Origin: Massilia eburnea
Lineage (GTDB): Bacteria; Pseudomonadota; Gammaproteobacteria; Burkholderiales; Burkholderiaceae_D
DNA length: 64,000 bases
Direction: 5' to 3'
Assembly (NCBI RefSeq): GCF_009720745.1
Contig: NZ_WNKX01000004.1
Coordinates: 191,421 to 255,420 of the forward strand
Shown here piece by piece: positions 44,160 to 52,923 of the stretch. The position numbers and the translations under genes were made by a program. The notes beneath the pieces are model-generated. The model was given only the letters and a program-made list of their open reading frames with translations, did not search any database and was not told the DNA's origin. How positions within the stretch are numbered: position 1 is the stretch's first letter; each line of letters opens with the position of its first letter.

Positions 44160-45548
44160 TCACATCAGCCCCATCGCCTTCGGCAGCCACAGCGACAACC
44201 CCGGCCAGTAAGTCACAATCACCAGGAACGCCAGCATGGTGAGCAGCCAAGGCATCACCGCCACGGTCAATTCCGAAATACTCATCTTCGAAATCCCGCT
44301 AGCCACGTAAAGGTTCAGCCCCACCGGCGGATGGCACAAGCCCACTTCCATATTCGCGTCGATCATGATACCGAAGTGCACCGAATCGATACCCAGGCGG
44401 ATCGCGGTCGGATGCAGGATCGGCGCCATCACCAGGATGATCGACGAAGGCTCCATCACATTCCCCGCCAGCAGCAGCAGGATATTGGTAAAGAACAGGA
44501 AGCCCGCCTGGCCCAGGTCCTTGGACAGGATCCAATCCGCCATCGCCTGCGGAATGTTCTCATGCGCCATCAGGAAAGAGAACAGCACCGCATTGGTAAT
44601 GATGTAGAGCAGCATGGCCGACAGGCTGGCCGATTTGCGCACCACTTCCGGCGTCTTCTTGAGCGGCATGTCCTTGTAGACAAACACGGAAATCAGGAAG
44701 GAATACACCGCGCTCATCGCCGCTGCCTCGGTCGGCGTGAAGATACCCTTGGTTATGCCGCCAATGATGATCACCACCAGCATCAGGCCCCAGATGCTTT
44801 CGCGCAGGGCTTTCCAGCGCTGCGCCCAGGTGGCCTTGGGCATGCGCGGATACTTGTTCTTTTTGGCCAGCACCCAGGTGGTGGTGCACAGCATCACGGT
44901 CAGCAGGATGCCGGGGAACAGGCCGGCCAGGAACAGGGCGCCGATCGAGGTATTGGTGGAAATCGCATAAATCACCTTCGGTATCGACGGCAGCATCAGG
45001 ATCCCCAGCGAGCCGGCCGTGATGATCACGCCGGCGCCAAACTGTTTCGGGTAGCCCTGTTTCACCATCGCCGGCAGGATGATCGAACCGATCGCCACCA
45101 CCGTCGCCACCGAGGAACCGCACACCAGCGCAAACATGGCGCAGGCAATGATGCCCGCCAGCGCCAGGCCGCCGTGCCAATGGCCGATCATGCTGGTGGC
45201 AAAAGCGATCATGCGGCGCGCCACGCCGCCGTGGGTGAGGAAGTTGCCGGCCAGGATAAACAGCGGGATGGCCATGATTTCGAACTTCTCGATACCGCTG
45301 AACAGCTTCAGCGCCACCGCTTCCACCGGCACCTGGGTCAGCAGGTACATGAACATCAGCACTGTCAGGCCAAGCGCGATGGAGACTGGAATACCGGTCA
45401 GCATCAGGGCGATCAGCAGCGCGAAGACGATGCCGACCTTGCCGCCCATCAGGCAGATGGTCAGCAGGATGGCGCCAATGCCCAGCAGCCATTTGGCCGC
45501 CTTGGGCTTGGACATGGGGACGACCTGGGAATGTGCGGCGCCGCTCAT
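44160..45548 (-). CDS. dctM: TRAP transporter large permease DctM
   Basis: A 462-aa integral membrane protein with about 12 hydrophobic segments. Conserved TRAP motifs include IPLFILAGNFLTHGGVARRM, GSSVATVVAIGSIILPAM and GLCHPPVGLNLYVASGI. It forms the Na-driven translocation channel with DctQ. The start overlaps the dctQ stop by 4 bases. It is convergent with dctP across a palindromic terminator. Confidence 0.94.
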   Translation of the reverse strand: MSGAAHSQVVPMSKPKAAKWLLGIGAILLTICLMGGKVGIVFALLIALMLTGIPVSIALGLTVLMFMYLLTQVPVEAVALKLFSGIEKFEIMAIPLFILAGNFLTHGGVARRMIAFATSMIGHWHGGLALAGIIACAMFALVCGSSVATVVAIGSIILPAMVKQGYPKQFGAGVIITAGSLGILMLPSIPKVIYAISTNTSIGALFLAGLFPGILLTVMLCTTTWVLAKKNKYPRMPKATWAQRWKALRESIWGLMLVVIIIGGITKGIFTPTEAAAMSAVYSFLISVFVYKDMPLKKTPEVVRKSASLSAMLLYIITNAVLFSFLMAHENIPQAMADWILSKDLGQAGFLFFTNILLLLAGNVMEPSSIILVMAPILHPTAIRLGIDSVHFGIMIDANMEVGLCHPPVGLNLYVASGISKMSISELTVAVMPWLLTMLAFLVIVTYWPGLSLWLPKAMGLM

Positions 45549-46195
45549 CGTGCACCTCCATTGTGCGTGTGGGGAACGGTGGCGAACAGCGGATCGTTTT
45601 CCACGTCGCCCAGGCCTTCGACTTCGGATTCATCCTGGTGCGGCATTTCGCCGGTGCGCACAAAGCTCACCAGCACCTGCAGGAAGCGGAAGCACATCAG
45701 GTAAGAGCCCATTGGTACCACCGAGTAGACGAACCAGGTCGGCCACTCAAGGTCCGGCGTGGTCGGGCCTTCCGGCAAGTCGCCGGTATCCATGCCCAGT
45801 TTGTGGAAGATGGCGTAGTGCATGCCGTTTTCCCAAACGAAGCGCAGGCCCAGCGTGCCGATGATGCCGGTGAACAGGGCGCCGCAAACCAGGGCGATGA
45901 TGGTGGTGGTCTTGCGCCAGGAATCCGGCAAACGGGACACCAGTACGTCCACGCCCACGTGGACGCCCATGCGTACGCCGTAGGCCGCCCCGAACTTGGC
46001 CATCCACACGAACATGATGATGGCCAGCTCCTGTGCCCACTCGAAATGCAGCGACAGCAGCCAGTCCTGCACGTAGGGAATGGAAAAGCCGGTGCCGTAG
46101 CGGTGCGCCACGGACAGGGCGATGATCAGCGTCGCCCCTGCCATCAGGAAGGTGATGATCCACTCCTCCAGATGGTCGAGAATTTTCATAAACAT
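45545..46195 (-). CDS. dctQ: TRAP transporter small permease DctQ
   Basis: A 216-aa four-helix membrane subunit. The start at 46195 (MFMKILDHLEEWIITFLM) is preceded by GAGG at a proper distance; upstream in-frame codons do not look like protein. Motifs typical of DctQ are WAQELAIIMFVWMAKFGAAY and the following VHVGVDVL. The C-terminal 60 residues are acidic and cytoplasmic, longer than in many DctQ proteins. It is the first gene of the dctQM operon. Confidence 0.92.
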   Translation of the reverse strand: MFMKILDHLEEWIITFLMAGATLIIALSVAHRYGTGFSIPYVQDWLLSLHFEWAQELAIIMFVWMAKFGAAYGVRMGVHVGVDVLVSRLPDSWRKTTTIIALVCGALFTGIIGTLGLRFVWENGMHYAIFHKLGMDTGDLPEGPTTPDLEWPTWFVYSVVPMGSYLMCFRFLQVLVSFVRTGEMPHQDESEVEGLGDVENDPLFATVPHTHNGGAR

Positions 46196-46567
46196 AATTT
46201 GCCTCTTATAGTTATCGGATGCTGAAGGTATCCGCGCCTTTTTCCGAAAATATTCAATTGTGGCACTCTTGGCAATAAGCATTAATACGAGGTCAATGCC
46301 TAGCACAAATTCGGCTCAAGTGGCAGCCATCTTATATTGCCTAAAATAAATAACGATATCTGGAAAAAGATCGGTTACTATGGCGTCGCCCCCAAACGGT
46401 GCGGCTTGCACCAAGATAGCAGTGGGCCAGAATTTAGTGGGGAGTGTAGAAGAAGAACGAAGCGGCGCTGCCGCGGAAATAGAGGAGACACGCTGCCTGA
46501 CAGTATGCTGTTGGCCGCCGCCACAAGCGGGGTTAAATGGCCGGGGTGGTGAAAAAAAAGACTCAAG
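46196..46567. other. Gene-free region ending at an orphan terminator; possible small RNA
   Basis: No credible coding frame is found between the dctQ start and the ogt-like gene. The left part (46196-46340) is AT-rich and should hold the dctQ promoter. From about 46380 the sequence is GC-rich with several short complementary stretches (for example TTGGCCGCC and GCGGCG blocks) and ends in a strong plus-strand terminator (46568-46592) that has no gene before it. This is the layout of a small non-coding transcript of roughly 150-200 nt. I do not recognise 6S, 4.5S or RNase P signatures. Confidence 0.35.
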
Positions 46568-46592
46568 ACGCGCCTTCGGGCGCGTTTTTTTT
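46568..46592 (+). terminator. Strong orphan rho-independent terminator
   Basis: A perfect 7-bp stem ACGCGCC / GGCGCGT with a TTCG tetraloop and eight T residues. The nearest upstream gene on this strand is dctP, more than 2 kb away beyond its own terminator. Confidence 0.88.
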
Positions 46593-46647
46593 GCCCTATC
46601 CTGGCGCACTGGTGTAGCATCATTGCCACAGTTTGAATGGAGCAACC

Positions 46648-47172
46648 GTGACCGAAATACAACAGGCAGGCAAGGATTTCGCCGCCATCGTCCACCTCCC
46701 GTTCGGCGCCATGGGTGTTGGGACGGCCGGCGGGGTAGTGACAGAAATGTTCTACCTGCCGGGTACCACCCCGGAGCAGGCGCCGGCCAACGCCCTGGCG
46801 GAAAAAGCCGTGCAGCAGCTGCTTGCCTATTGCGACGATGCCGACTACGTCTTCGATCTGCCGCTGGCCATGCGCGGCAGCGAATTCCAGCGCCGCGTCT
46901 GGCAATCGCTGCGCGAGATCCCGCGCGGCCAGGTGCGCACTTACGGCGAGCTGGCCAAGCACCTCGATTCCGTGGCGCGCGCGGTGGGACAGGCATGCCG
47001 GACCAATCCCTTCCCGCCCCTGGTGCCATGCCACCGTGTGATGGGCGCCAACAGCCTGGGCGGCTTTGCCGGCAGCGACGACCAGAACGGCTTTACCTTG
47101 GGCGTGAAGCGCTGGCTGCTGGCGCACGAGGGACATAAAGAGTACCAATGGCAGCAGGCAACCTTGCTCTGA
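46648..47172 (+). CDS. ogt: Methylated-DNA-[protein]-cysteine S-methyltransferase
   Basis: A 174-aa O6-alkylguanine repair protein. The C-terminal domain has FQRRVWQSLREIPRGQVRTY, the arginine finger/HTH segment and the active-site PCHRV with the acceptor Cys; GSDDQNGFTLGVKRWLL follows. The N-terminal domain is Ogt-like. I choose the GTG at 46648 because GGAG lies about 5 bases upstream; a TTG at 46633 would overlap that site. Its end overlaps the xerD start by 25 bases, so repair and chromosome-resolution genes are co-translated. Confidence 0.9.
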   Translation: MTEIQQAGKDFAAIVHLPFGAMGVGTAGGVVTEMFYLPGTTPEQAPANALAEKAVQQLLAYCDDADYVFDLPLAMRGSEFQRRVWQSLREIPRGQVRTYGELAKHLDSVARAVGQACRTNPFPPLVPCHRVMGANSLGGFAGSDDQNGFTLGVKRWLLAHEGHKEYQWQQATLL

Positions 47173-48050
47173 TCGACGAGTTTTGCGACAGCCTGTGGCT
47201 GGAAGACGGGCTGTCCAAAAATTCCCTCGACGCCTACCGGCGCGACCTGACCGCCTTCGCCAAATGGCTGGAGTCAGCGCGGCCTTCCGTGGGCGGCCTG
47301 CACGCCGCCGGCACCGCCGACCTGCAAGCCTACTTCGCGGCGCGCCATGAAGACACCAAGGCCAGTTCCGCCAACCGCCGCCTGTCGGCGCTGAAACGCT
47401 TCTACCAGCTGGCGCTGCGCCAGCGCTACATCGCTGAAGACCCGTGCCTGCGCATGGCCTCCGCCAAGCAGCCGCTGCGTTTCGTGCATACCCTGAGCGA
47501 AGGGCAGGTGGAAGCGCTGCTGGCGGCGCCCGACCTGCGCACCCCGCTCGGCATCCGCGACCGCACCATGCTGGAGCTGATGTATGCCAGCGGCCTGCGC
47601 GTTTCCGAACTGGTGGCGCTGAAAACGCTCGAGCTGAGCATGAACGACGGCGTATTGCGCATCACCGGCAAGGGCGCCAAGACGCGCCTGGTGCCGTTCG
47701 GCGAGCAAGCCCGCCTGTGGATCGAGCGCTACCTGCGCGAAGCGCGCGGCCCGATCCTCGACGGCCAGCAGGACGACGCCCTGTTCGTCACCGGCCGCGG
47801 CGGCCCGATGACACGGCAGATGTTCTGGGTCGTAGTAAAAAAACAAGCATTAAAAGCAGGCATCAGCGCGCCGTTGTCGCCGCACACCCTGCGCCACGCT
47901 TTCGCCACCCATTTACTGAACCACGGTGCGGATTTGCGCGTCGTGCAGTTGCTTTTAGGCCACTCCGACATCTCCACCACCCAGATCTACACCCACGTAG
48001 CCCGGGAGCGTTTGAAGCAGATTCATGCGCTACATCATCCGCGCGGATAA
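47148..48050 (+). CDS. xerD: Site-specific tyrosine recombinase XerD
   Basis: A 300-aa recombinase acting at dif with XerC to resolve chromosome dimers. The N-terminal SAM-like core-binding domain (about 6-90) begins LIDEFCDSLWLEDGLSKNSL. The catalytic domain has the first Arg in ASGLRVSEL, HTLRHAFATHLL (His and second Arg), LLGHSDISTTQIYTH (His and Tyr nucleophile). Length and N-terminus fit XerD rather than an integrase. It overlaps the ogt-like gene by 25 bases. No mobile element surrounds it. Confidence 0.95.
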   Translation: MAAGNLALIDEFCDSLWLEDGLSKNSLDAYRRDLTAFAKWLESARPSVGGLHAAGTADLQAYFAARHEDTKASSANRRLSALKRFYQLALRQRYIAEDPCLRMASAKQPLRFVHTLSEGQVEALLAAPDLRTPLGIRDRTMLELMYASGLRVSELVALKTLELSMNDGVLRITGKGAKTRLVPFGEQARLWIERYLREARGPILDGQQDDALFVTGRGGPMTRQMFWVVVKKQALKAGISAPLSPHTLRHAFATHLLNHGADLRVVQLLLGHSDISTTQIYTHVARERLKQIHALHHPRG

Positions 48051-48106
48051 TTTCGTTTGCGCCGAGCCTGCAATCGGCCTAATGTAGGCTTTCAGGAGGT
48101 ATTCCC

Positions 48107-48280
48107 ATGGCAAAGACGAATTTTGCATTCGAGAAGCGGCAGCGCGAGCTGGAGAAGAAGCGCAAGGCAGAGGAAAAAGCCCAGAAAAAGGCAGCGGCCA
48201 AGCACCGCCCAGCCGATGAGCAAGACGCCGACGAGGCAGGCTACGAGACTGAGGAAACCGACACCACCACTCCGGAATGA
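48107..48280 (+). CDS. 57-aa highly charged conserved small protein
   Basis: A short frame beginning MAKTNFAFEKRQRELEKKRK and ending DTTTPE, with a strong AGGAGG 7 bases before the ATG. Residues 8-33 are Lys/Glu/Arg-rich and predicted helical; the tail is acidic (DEQDADEAGYETEETD). Small proteins of this MAK-NFAFEKRQREL type are common in Betaproteobacteria and unnamed. It may bind nucleic acid or a ribosomal surface. It follows xerD by 56 bases and its stop codon is the first base pairs of a long palindrome. Confidence 0.78.
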   Translation: MAKTNFAFEKRQRELEKKRKAEEKAQKKAAAKHRPADEQDADEAGYETEETDTTTPE

Positions 48281-48366
48281 AAGTCGGGGTCAACTCTGGC
48301 TTCTCGAGAAGCTTTGCGCTTCGCGCAGCGCAAAATGTCCGATTGCCAGAGCTGACCCCGACTTTC
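48279..48366. repeat. 88-bp palindromic element with 22-bp arms, at a convergent junction
   Basis: GAAAGTCGGGGTCAACTCTG starts the left arm (48279-48300); the right arm (48345-48366) is its reverse complement with one mismatch in 22. The 44-bp interior has further small palindromes (TTCTCGAGAA and a GCGCTTCGCGCAGCGC-like hairpin). It separates the small-protein gene from the convergent RND permease gene. A third short stem, GGGACG/CGTCCC, follows at 48372-48389. The outer GAAAGTCGGG-TC end is shared with the 59.6-kb hairpin. Confidence 0.88.
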
Positions 48367-48421
48367 ATATAGGGACGCCGTCACGTCCCCGCCACTGCAA
48401 GGACTGTTCGGGCGAAACTGT

Positions 48422-51400
48422 TCAAGCGGCTTCGGCCAGCTTGTCTTCCTGGTGGCCGCGGCGCAGCCAGCGTTTGGCGCGTTTGCCGAAGTTGTCGAGG
48501 TAGGAGTACGCCACCGGCACCACCACCAGGGTCAGCAGGGTGGAGGTGATGACACCCCCAATCACTGCACGCCCCATGGGCGCCTGGGTCTCGCCGCCTT
48601 CGCCGAGGCCGATCGCCATCGGCAGCATGCCGAAGATCATGGCCAAGGTGGTCATCAGGATGGGACGCAGGCGTACCTGGCCGGCGGCCATGATGGCGTC
48701 GAACTGGTTCATGCCGTCGCGTTGCCCGTGGTTGGTGAAGTCGACCAGCAGGATGGCGTTCTTGGTCACCAGTCCCATCAGCATGATGACGCCGATCACG
48801 GAGAACACGTTCAGGGTGGAACCGGTCACCAGCAGCGCCACCAGCACGCCGATCAGCGACATCGGCAGCGACACCATGATCGCGATCGGCTGCAGGAAGC
48901 TGCCGAACTGCGAGGCCAGCACGATGTAGATGAAGACGACCGCAATGCCCAGCGCGGTCATGGCGCCGCTCATGGTTTCCTGCATCTGCTGTGCATTGCC
49001 GGCCACGTCGAAGCGCACGCCGTCCGGCAGCTTCATGGAATCCATGGCTTTCTTCACGTCGGCGTCCACGTCGCCGGCTGGGCGGCCTTCGGTGCCGGCG
49101 TAGATCGCGACCCGGCGCTGCAGGGCCTGGCGCTTCAGCACCTGCGGGCTGAAGCCGGGGACGAAGTCGACCACCTGGCGCAGCGGCACCATCAGCGGGT
49201 TGCCGTCCGGGCCGACCTTGCTGGAGGTGAGCGACAGGTCGGCCAGGTCGGCGATGCGCTGGCGGCCCGATTTGGGCAGCTGCACGTTCACCTCATAGTT
49301 CTGGCCATCGGCCGCCAGCCAGTAGCTGGCCGTATCGCCCGCCACGAAGGGCCGCATGGCGTTGCCGATCTGCTGCACGTTCAGGCCCAGGTCGCTGGCC
49401 AGTTCGTTGTTGATCTTGATCAGGGTCGACGGGTTGGCGCCTTCCTGGCTGTATTCCAGGTCGGCCACGCCCTTGATATTGCGCATCTTGGCCATCAGGG
49501 TTTGCGCGGTCTGGTCCAGCTTGGCTTCGTCGGTGCCGAGGATGGCGATGAAGATCGGCTTCTGGCCCACCGACAAGGTAATGCCGGGAATGCGCTCGAG
49601 GCGTTTGCGGATCGCGGCTTCCAGCTTTTTCTGCGGCTGGCGGTGGGTCTGCTTGATATCGGTCAGCTTGATGCGCAGGAAGGAGACATGACGGCCGGAA
49701 GGGTCGCCGACGTTGGCCGTGATGGCGTCGATCTCGGGGAATTCCTTCAGCGCAGCTTCCACCTGGCGCACCTTGGCGTCGTTGTATTCCAGGCTGGAGC
49801 CGACCGGCACCTTGAGCTGCAGGACGAGCTGGCCCTGGTCGGTTTCCGGGAACATCTCGCCGCCGATCATGGGCACCAGCATCAGGCTGCCCGCGAACAG
49901 GGCGAAGGCCGACACCAGCGTGAGCTTGCGCCAGCGCAGTGCGAAGGCCAGCACCTTGGCGTACAGCCGGTGCACCATTTCCACGCCGTGCTCGACCTTC
50001 TCCATGGTGCGGCCCAGCCACGGCAGGTATTTGAAGCGGTCCTTGACCGGGTCGTGCCAGACCGACGACAGCATCGGGTCGAGCGTGAAGGAAACGAACA
50101 GCGATACCAGTACGGCCATCGTCACCGTCACGCCGAATTGCAGGAAGAAGCGGCCGATAATGCCGTTCATGAAGGCCACCGGCACGAACACGGCGACAAT
50201 CGCGAAAGTGGTCGCCATCACCGCGATGCCGATTTCATTGGTGCCGTCTTCCGCCGCCTTGCGGTGGTGTTTGCCGAAGCCCAGGTGGCGTACGATGTTT
50301 TCACGCACCACGATGGCGTCGTCGATCAGCAGCCCAATGCACAGCGACAGCGCCATCAGGGTCAGGAAGTTCAGCGTGAAGCCAAACGCTTTCATGGCGA
50401 TGAAGGAGGCCAGCACCGAGATCGGCAAAGTCAGGCCGGTGATGATGGTCGAGCGCCAGGAGTGCAGGAAGAAGAACACGATCACCATGGTCAGGATCGC
50501 GCCTTCGACGATGGTGCGCTTGACGTTGTCGAGCTGCGCCTGCACGCGCTCCGATTGCGAATCCAGCACCTTGATCTTGATGTCTTCCGGCAGCGTCTTG
50601 CGCAGGTTCTCCACCACTTTCAGGATGCCGTTGCCGACTTCGACCACGTTCGCGTCCTGCACCTTGGTGATGTCCAGCGACACGGCGGGCTTGCCGTTGA
50701 CGCGCGAGATGGTCTGTTCTTCCGCCTCGCCGTCGATCACGTCCGCCACCTGGTCCAGGTAGACCGGGCCGTTGGCGCGGCGCGCGACGATGATCTTGTT
50801 GAATTCTTGCGCCTGTTTCAACTTGCCTTCCACCCGCACCAGGGTTTCGGTGACGTCGGCGGTCAGGCGGCCGGCCGGCAGGTTGGCGTTGGTGTTCTGG
50901 ATGGCGCGCATCACTTCGTCCACGCCGACCCCTTGCGCCCGCATGTCGGCAGGGCGCAGGCTGACCAGCATCTGGCGCTTGGTGGTGCCGAATACGCGCA
51001 CCTGGCCCACGCCCGGCACGCCCTGGAAGCGCTTGGCGATGATCTGGTCGGTCATGGTGGACAGCTCGCGCAGGCTGCGCGTGTCCGAAGCCATCGACAG
51101 GCTGACGATAGGCTGGTCGTTCTCGCCTTCCGCGCGGGCGATGAACGGCTCTCTCGCTTCGCGCGGGAATTTCGGACGCACCAGCGAGATCTTGTCGCGC
51201 ATGTCCTGCATCGCCTTGTCCATATTGGTGGACAGTTCGAATTCGACATACACGCCGGACTTGCCTTCCCACGAGTTGGCACGGATGGTCTTCACGCCGG
51301 ACACGGTGTTGACGATGTCTTCGATCGGACGCGTGATGTCGTTCTCCACCGCCTCCGGCGATGCGCCGGGGTAGATCACTTCGATCGCGGCGAAGGGGAA

Positions 51401-51523
51401 GGAAACGTTCGGCATCGATTCCACGCCGAGGCCCTTGTACGAAAAGATGCCGAGCACCATCAGCGCCACCATCACCATGGTGGCGAACACCGGCTGGCGG
51501 ATCGAGATTTTAGTGATCCACAT
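48422..51523 (-). CDS. RND efflux pump inner-membrane subunit (HAE1 type)
   Basis: A 1033-aa AcrB/MexB-like transporter with two repeats of six membrane helices and large periplasmic porter loops after TM1 and TM7. It starts MWITKISIRQPVFATMVMVA. The proton-relay Asp pair is in the TM4 segment GLLIDDAIVVRENI, and GRFFLQFGVTVTMAVLVSLF follows. It pumps drugs or other amphiphiles with the adjacent adaptor; no outer-membrane channel gene is next to it. It is immediately downstream of the adaptor (3-base gap), one operon. The GLGVESMP-type N-terminal loop suggests the MdtB/C-like or MuxB-like subgroup. Confidence 0.94.
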   Translation of the reverse strand: MWITKISIRQPVFATMVMVALMVLGIFSYKGLGVESMPNVSFPFAAIEVIYPGASPEAVENDITRPIEDIVNTVSGVKTIRANSWEGKSGVYVEFELSTNMDKAMQDMRDKISLVRPKFPREAREPFIARAEGENDQPIVSLSMASDTRSLRELSTMTDQIIAKRFQGVPGVGQVRVFGTTKRQMLVSLRPADMRAQGVGVDEVMRAIQNTNANLPAGRLTADVTETLVRVEGKLKQAQEFNKIIVARRANGPVYLDQVADVIDGEAEEQTISRVNGKPAVSLDITKVQDANVVEVGNGILKVVENLRKTLPEDIKIKVLDSQSERVQAQLDNVKRTIVEGAILTMVIVFFFLHSWRSTIITGLTLPISVLASFIAMKAFGFTLNFLTLMALSLCIGLLIDDAIVVRENIVRHLGFGKHHRKAAEDGTNEIGIAVMATTFAIVAVFVPVAFMNGIIGRFFLQFGVTVTMAVLVSLFVSFTLDPMLSSVWHDPVKDRFKYLPWLGRTMEKVEHGVEMVHRLYAKVLAFALRWRKLTLVSAFALFAGSLMLVPMIGGEMFPETDQGQLVLQLKVPVGSSLEYNDAKVRQVEAALKEFPEIDAITANVGDPSGRHVSFLRIKLTDIKQTHRQPQKKLEAAIRKRLERIPGITLSVGQKPIFIAILGTDEAKLDQTAQTLMAKMRNIKGVADLEYSQEGANPSTLIKINNELASDLGLNVQQIGNAMRPFVAGDTASYWLAADGQNYEVNVQLPKSGRQRIADLADLSLTSSKVGPDGNPLMVPLRQVVDFVPGFSPQVLKRQALQRRVAIYAGTEGRPAGDVDADVKKAMDSMKLPDGVRFDVAGNAQQMQETMSGAMTALGIAVVFIYIVLASQFGSFLQPIAIMVSLPMSLIGVLVALLVTGSTLNVFSVIGVIMLMGLVTKNAILLVDFTNHGQRDGMNQFDAIMAAGQVRLRPILMTTLAMIFGMLPMAIGLGEGGETQAPMGRAVIGGVITSTLLTLVVVPVAYSYLDNFGKRAKRWLRRGHQEDKLAEAA

Positions 51524-51526
51524 GAT

Positions 51527-52720
51527 TCAACCCTTTGCCAGCATGGCCGGTTTGGCTGCCGGGACGGGCCCTGCCAGCTTCACTTTCGCGCCCGGTTTCA
51601 CTCCTTCCAGTTTCGAGATGATCACGTTGGCGCCGGCATCCAGGCCGCCGGTCACTTCCGCCAGGCCCTGGTCTTCGCTGCGCAGGCCGATGCTGACTGG
51701 CTGCGATACGATGACGCCGTCGGCTACCTTGTACACCACTTGCTTGCCCGCTTCTTCGCGCAGCGCGGCCAGCGGCACCACCGGCGCTTCCTTGGTGCGA
51801 TCGGTGGTGATATTCCCTTTGGCGAACATGCCGCCGCGCAGGGCGCCATCGGCGTTCGGCACCGAGATATACACCAGCATGGCGCGCGAGCCCATTTCCG
51901 TGGTCGGGTTCACGCGCGCCACCTTGCCGCTGAATTCGCGCTTGGCGAAGCCGTCGACATGGAAGCTCACGTCCTGGCCGACTTTCACGCGCGGGATATC
52001 GGTGGTGGGCACTTGCGCCTCCAGCGTCAGCTCCTGCAGCCCGACGATGGTGTAGACGGGCATGTCAGGCGCGACTTTATCGCCCGCCTGAACATGACGT
52101 TTGGAGATGATCCCGCTGATCGGGGCGCGGATCACGCTGTCGTTCAGCGCAATGCGGGCCAGGTCGACCATGGCGGAAGCGGATTTGACATTGGCATGCG
52201 CCAGTTCGACGGCATTGGCCGTGGTGTCGAAACTGGTTTGCGAAATGAACTTCTGCGAGAGCAGGGCGCGCGCGTTGTATTCGTTTTTCTGGGCCATGGA
52301 CAGCTTGGCCTGGGCTTCTTCCAGCATGGCCTGCTGCTGCGCCAGGCGCGCTTTCAGGTCGGCCTGGTCGAGCCGGGCCAGGACCTGGCCTTCTTGCACG
52401 GAAACGCCTTCACGCAGCGCCGCTTCCTGCACCTGGCCGGAAACCTTGGATTTGATGGTGGCCTGGCTGACGGGGATGAGCGAACCCGACAAAGGCAAGC
52501 CGACTGCCAGCTGGCGCGCGCTGATCGGCGCCACGTCGGCGCTGGCCAGTTCGAGTACCGGCGCCTTGGCCGGGCCGCCCGCAGCTTTCGCCGCCTCAGC
52601 CGGCTTGGCTTGCGATTTCATGACCGTCCAGCCGCCACCCGCCAGGCCCAGTACAACCAGGCCGATCAGGGGAAAGCGCCAGCGTCGAGGGGATTTCAGG
52701 TGCACAGGTTGAGGGCTCAT
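51527..52720 (-). CDS. RND efflux periplasmic adaptor (membrane fusion protein)
   Basis: A 397-aa HlyD/AcrA-family adaptor. A membrane anchor lies at about 16-38 (FPLIGLVVLGLAGGGWTV) without a lipobox. A lipoyl half-motif (IKSKVSGQVQEAALREGVSV), an alpha-hairpin around 110-175, RAPISGIISKRHVQAGDKV and a beta-barrel domain follow. The start at 52720 (MSPQPVHLKSPRR) is preferred to a longer frame that has no adaptor character. It precedes the RND permease by 3 bases and would connect it to an unlinked TolC-like channel. Confidence 0.92.
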   Translation of the reverse strand: MSPQPVHLKSPRRWRFPLIGLVVLGLAGGGWTVMKSQAKPAEAAKAAGGPAKAPVLELASADVAPISARQLAVGLPLSGSLIPVSQATIKSKVSGQVQEAALREGVSVQEGQVLARLDQADLKARLAQQQAMLEEAQAKLSMAQKNEYNARALLSQKFISQTSFDTTANAVELAHANVKSASAMVDLARIALNDSVIRAPISGIISKRHVQAGDKVAPDMPVYTIVGLQELTLEAQVPTTDIPRVKVGQDVSFHVDGFAKREFSGKVARVNPTTEMGSRAMLVYISVPNADGALRGGMFAKGNITTDRTKEAPVVPLAALREEAGKQVVYKVADGVIVSQPVSIGLRSEDQGLAEVTGGLDAGANVIISKLEGVKPGAKVKLAGPVPAAKPAMLAKG

Positions 52721-52923
52721 TATTATCTCTTCGTCAATGTTGTCCGCTGGCGCGGGTTGCGATGGTGTCACTCTAGGGTTTAACAAGTCCAGCGGCCACG
52801 TGAATGCGATAAAGCGCACAAACGGCGACATGAAATGCAAAAAGTGGGGATGGAGCGGCGTCTTTGCGCTCACCTTTGATGCAACTCAATTGGCGCGCCG
52901 CACAAGGCCGCAAAAATGGGATC

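Noticed and set aside
46337-46552. 71-codon frame in the gene-free region before the orphan terminator
   Set aside because: No ribosome site, and the sequence is Arg/Cys-rich without protein-like pattern. A non-coding transcript is more likely.
47148-48050. Tyrosine recombinase as evidence for an integrative element
   Set aside because: Length, motifs and neighbours fit the housekeeping XerD; no attachment repeats or cargo flank it.
48452-52783. 1443-codon open frame on the plus strand over the RND efflux pair
   Set aside because: It is antisense to two well-supported RND genes. Its translation is His/Gln/Arg-rich with no domains, the normal by-product of strong third-position GC bias.
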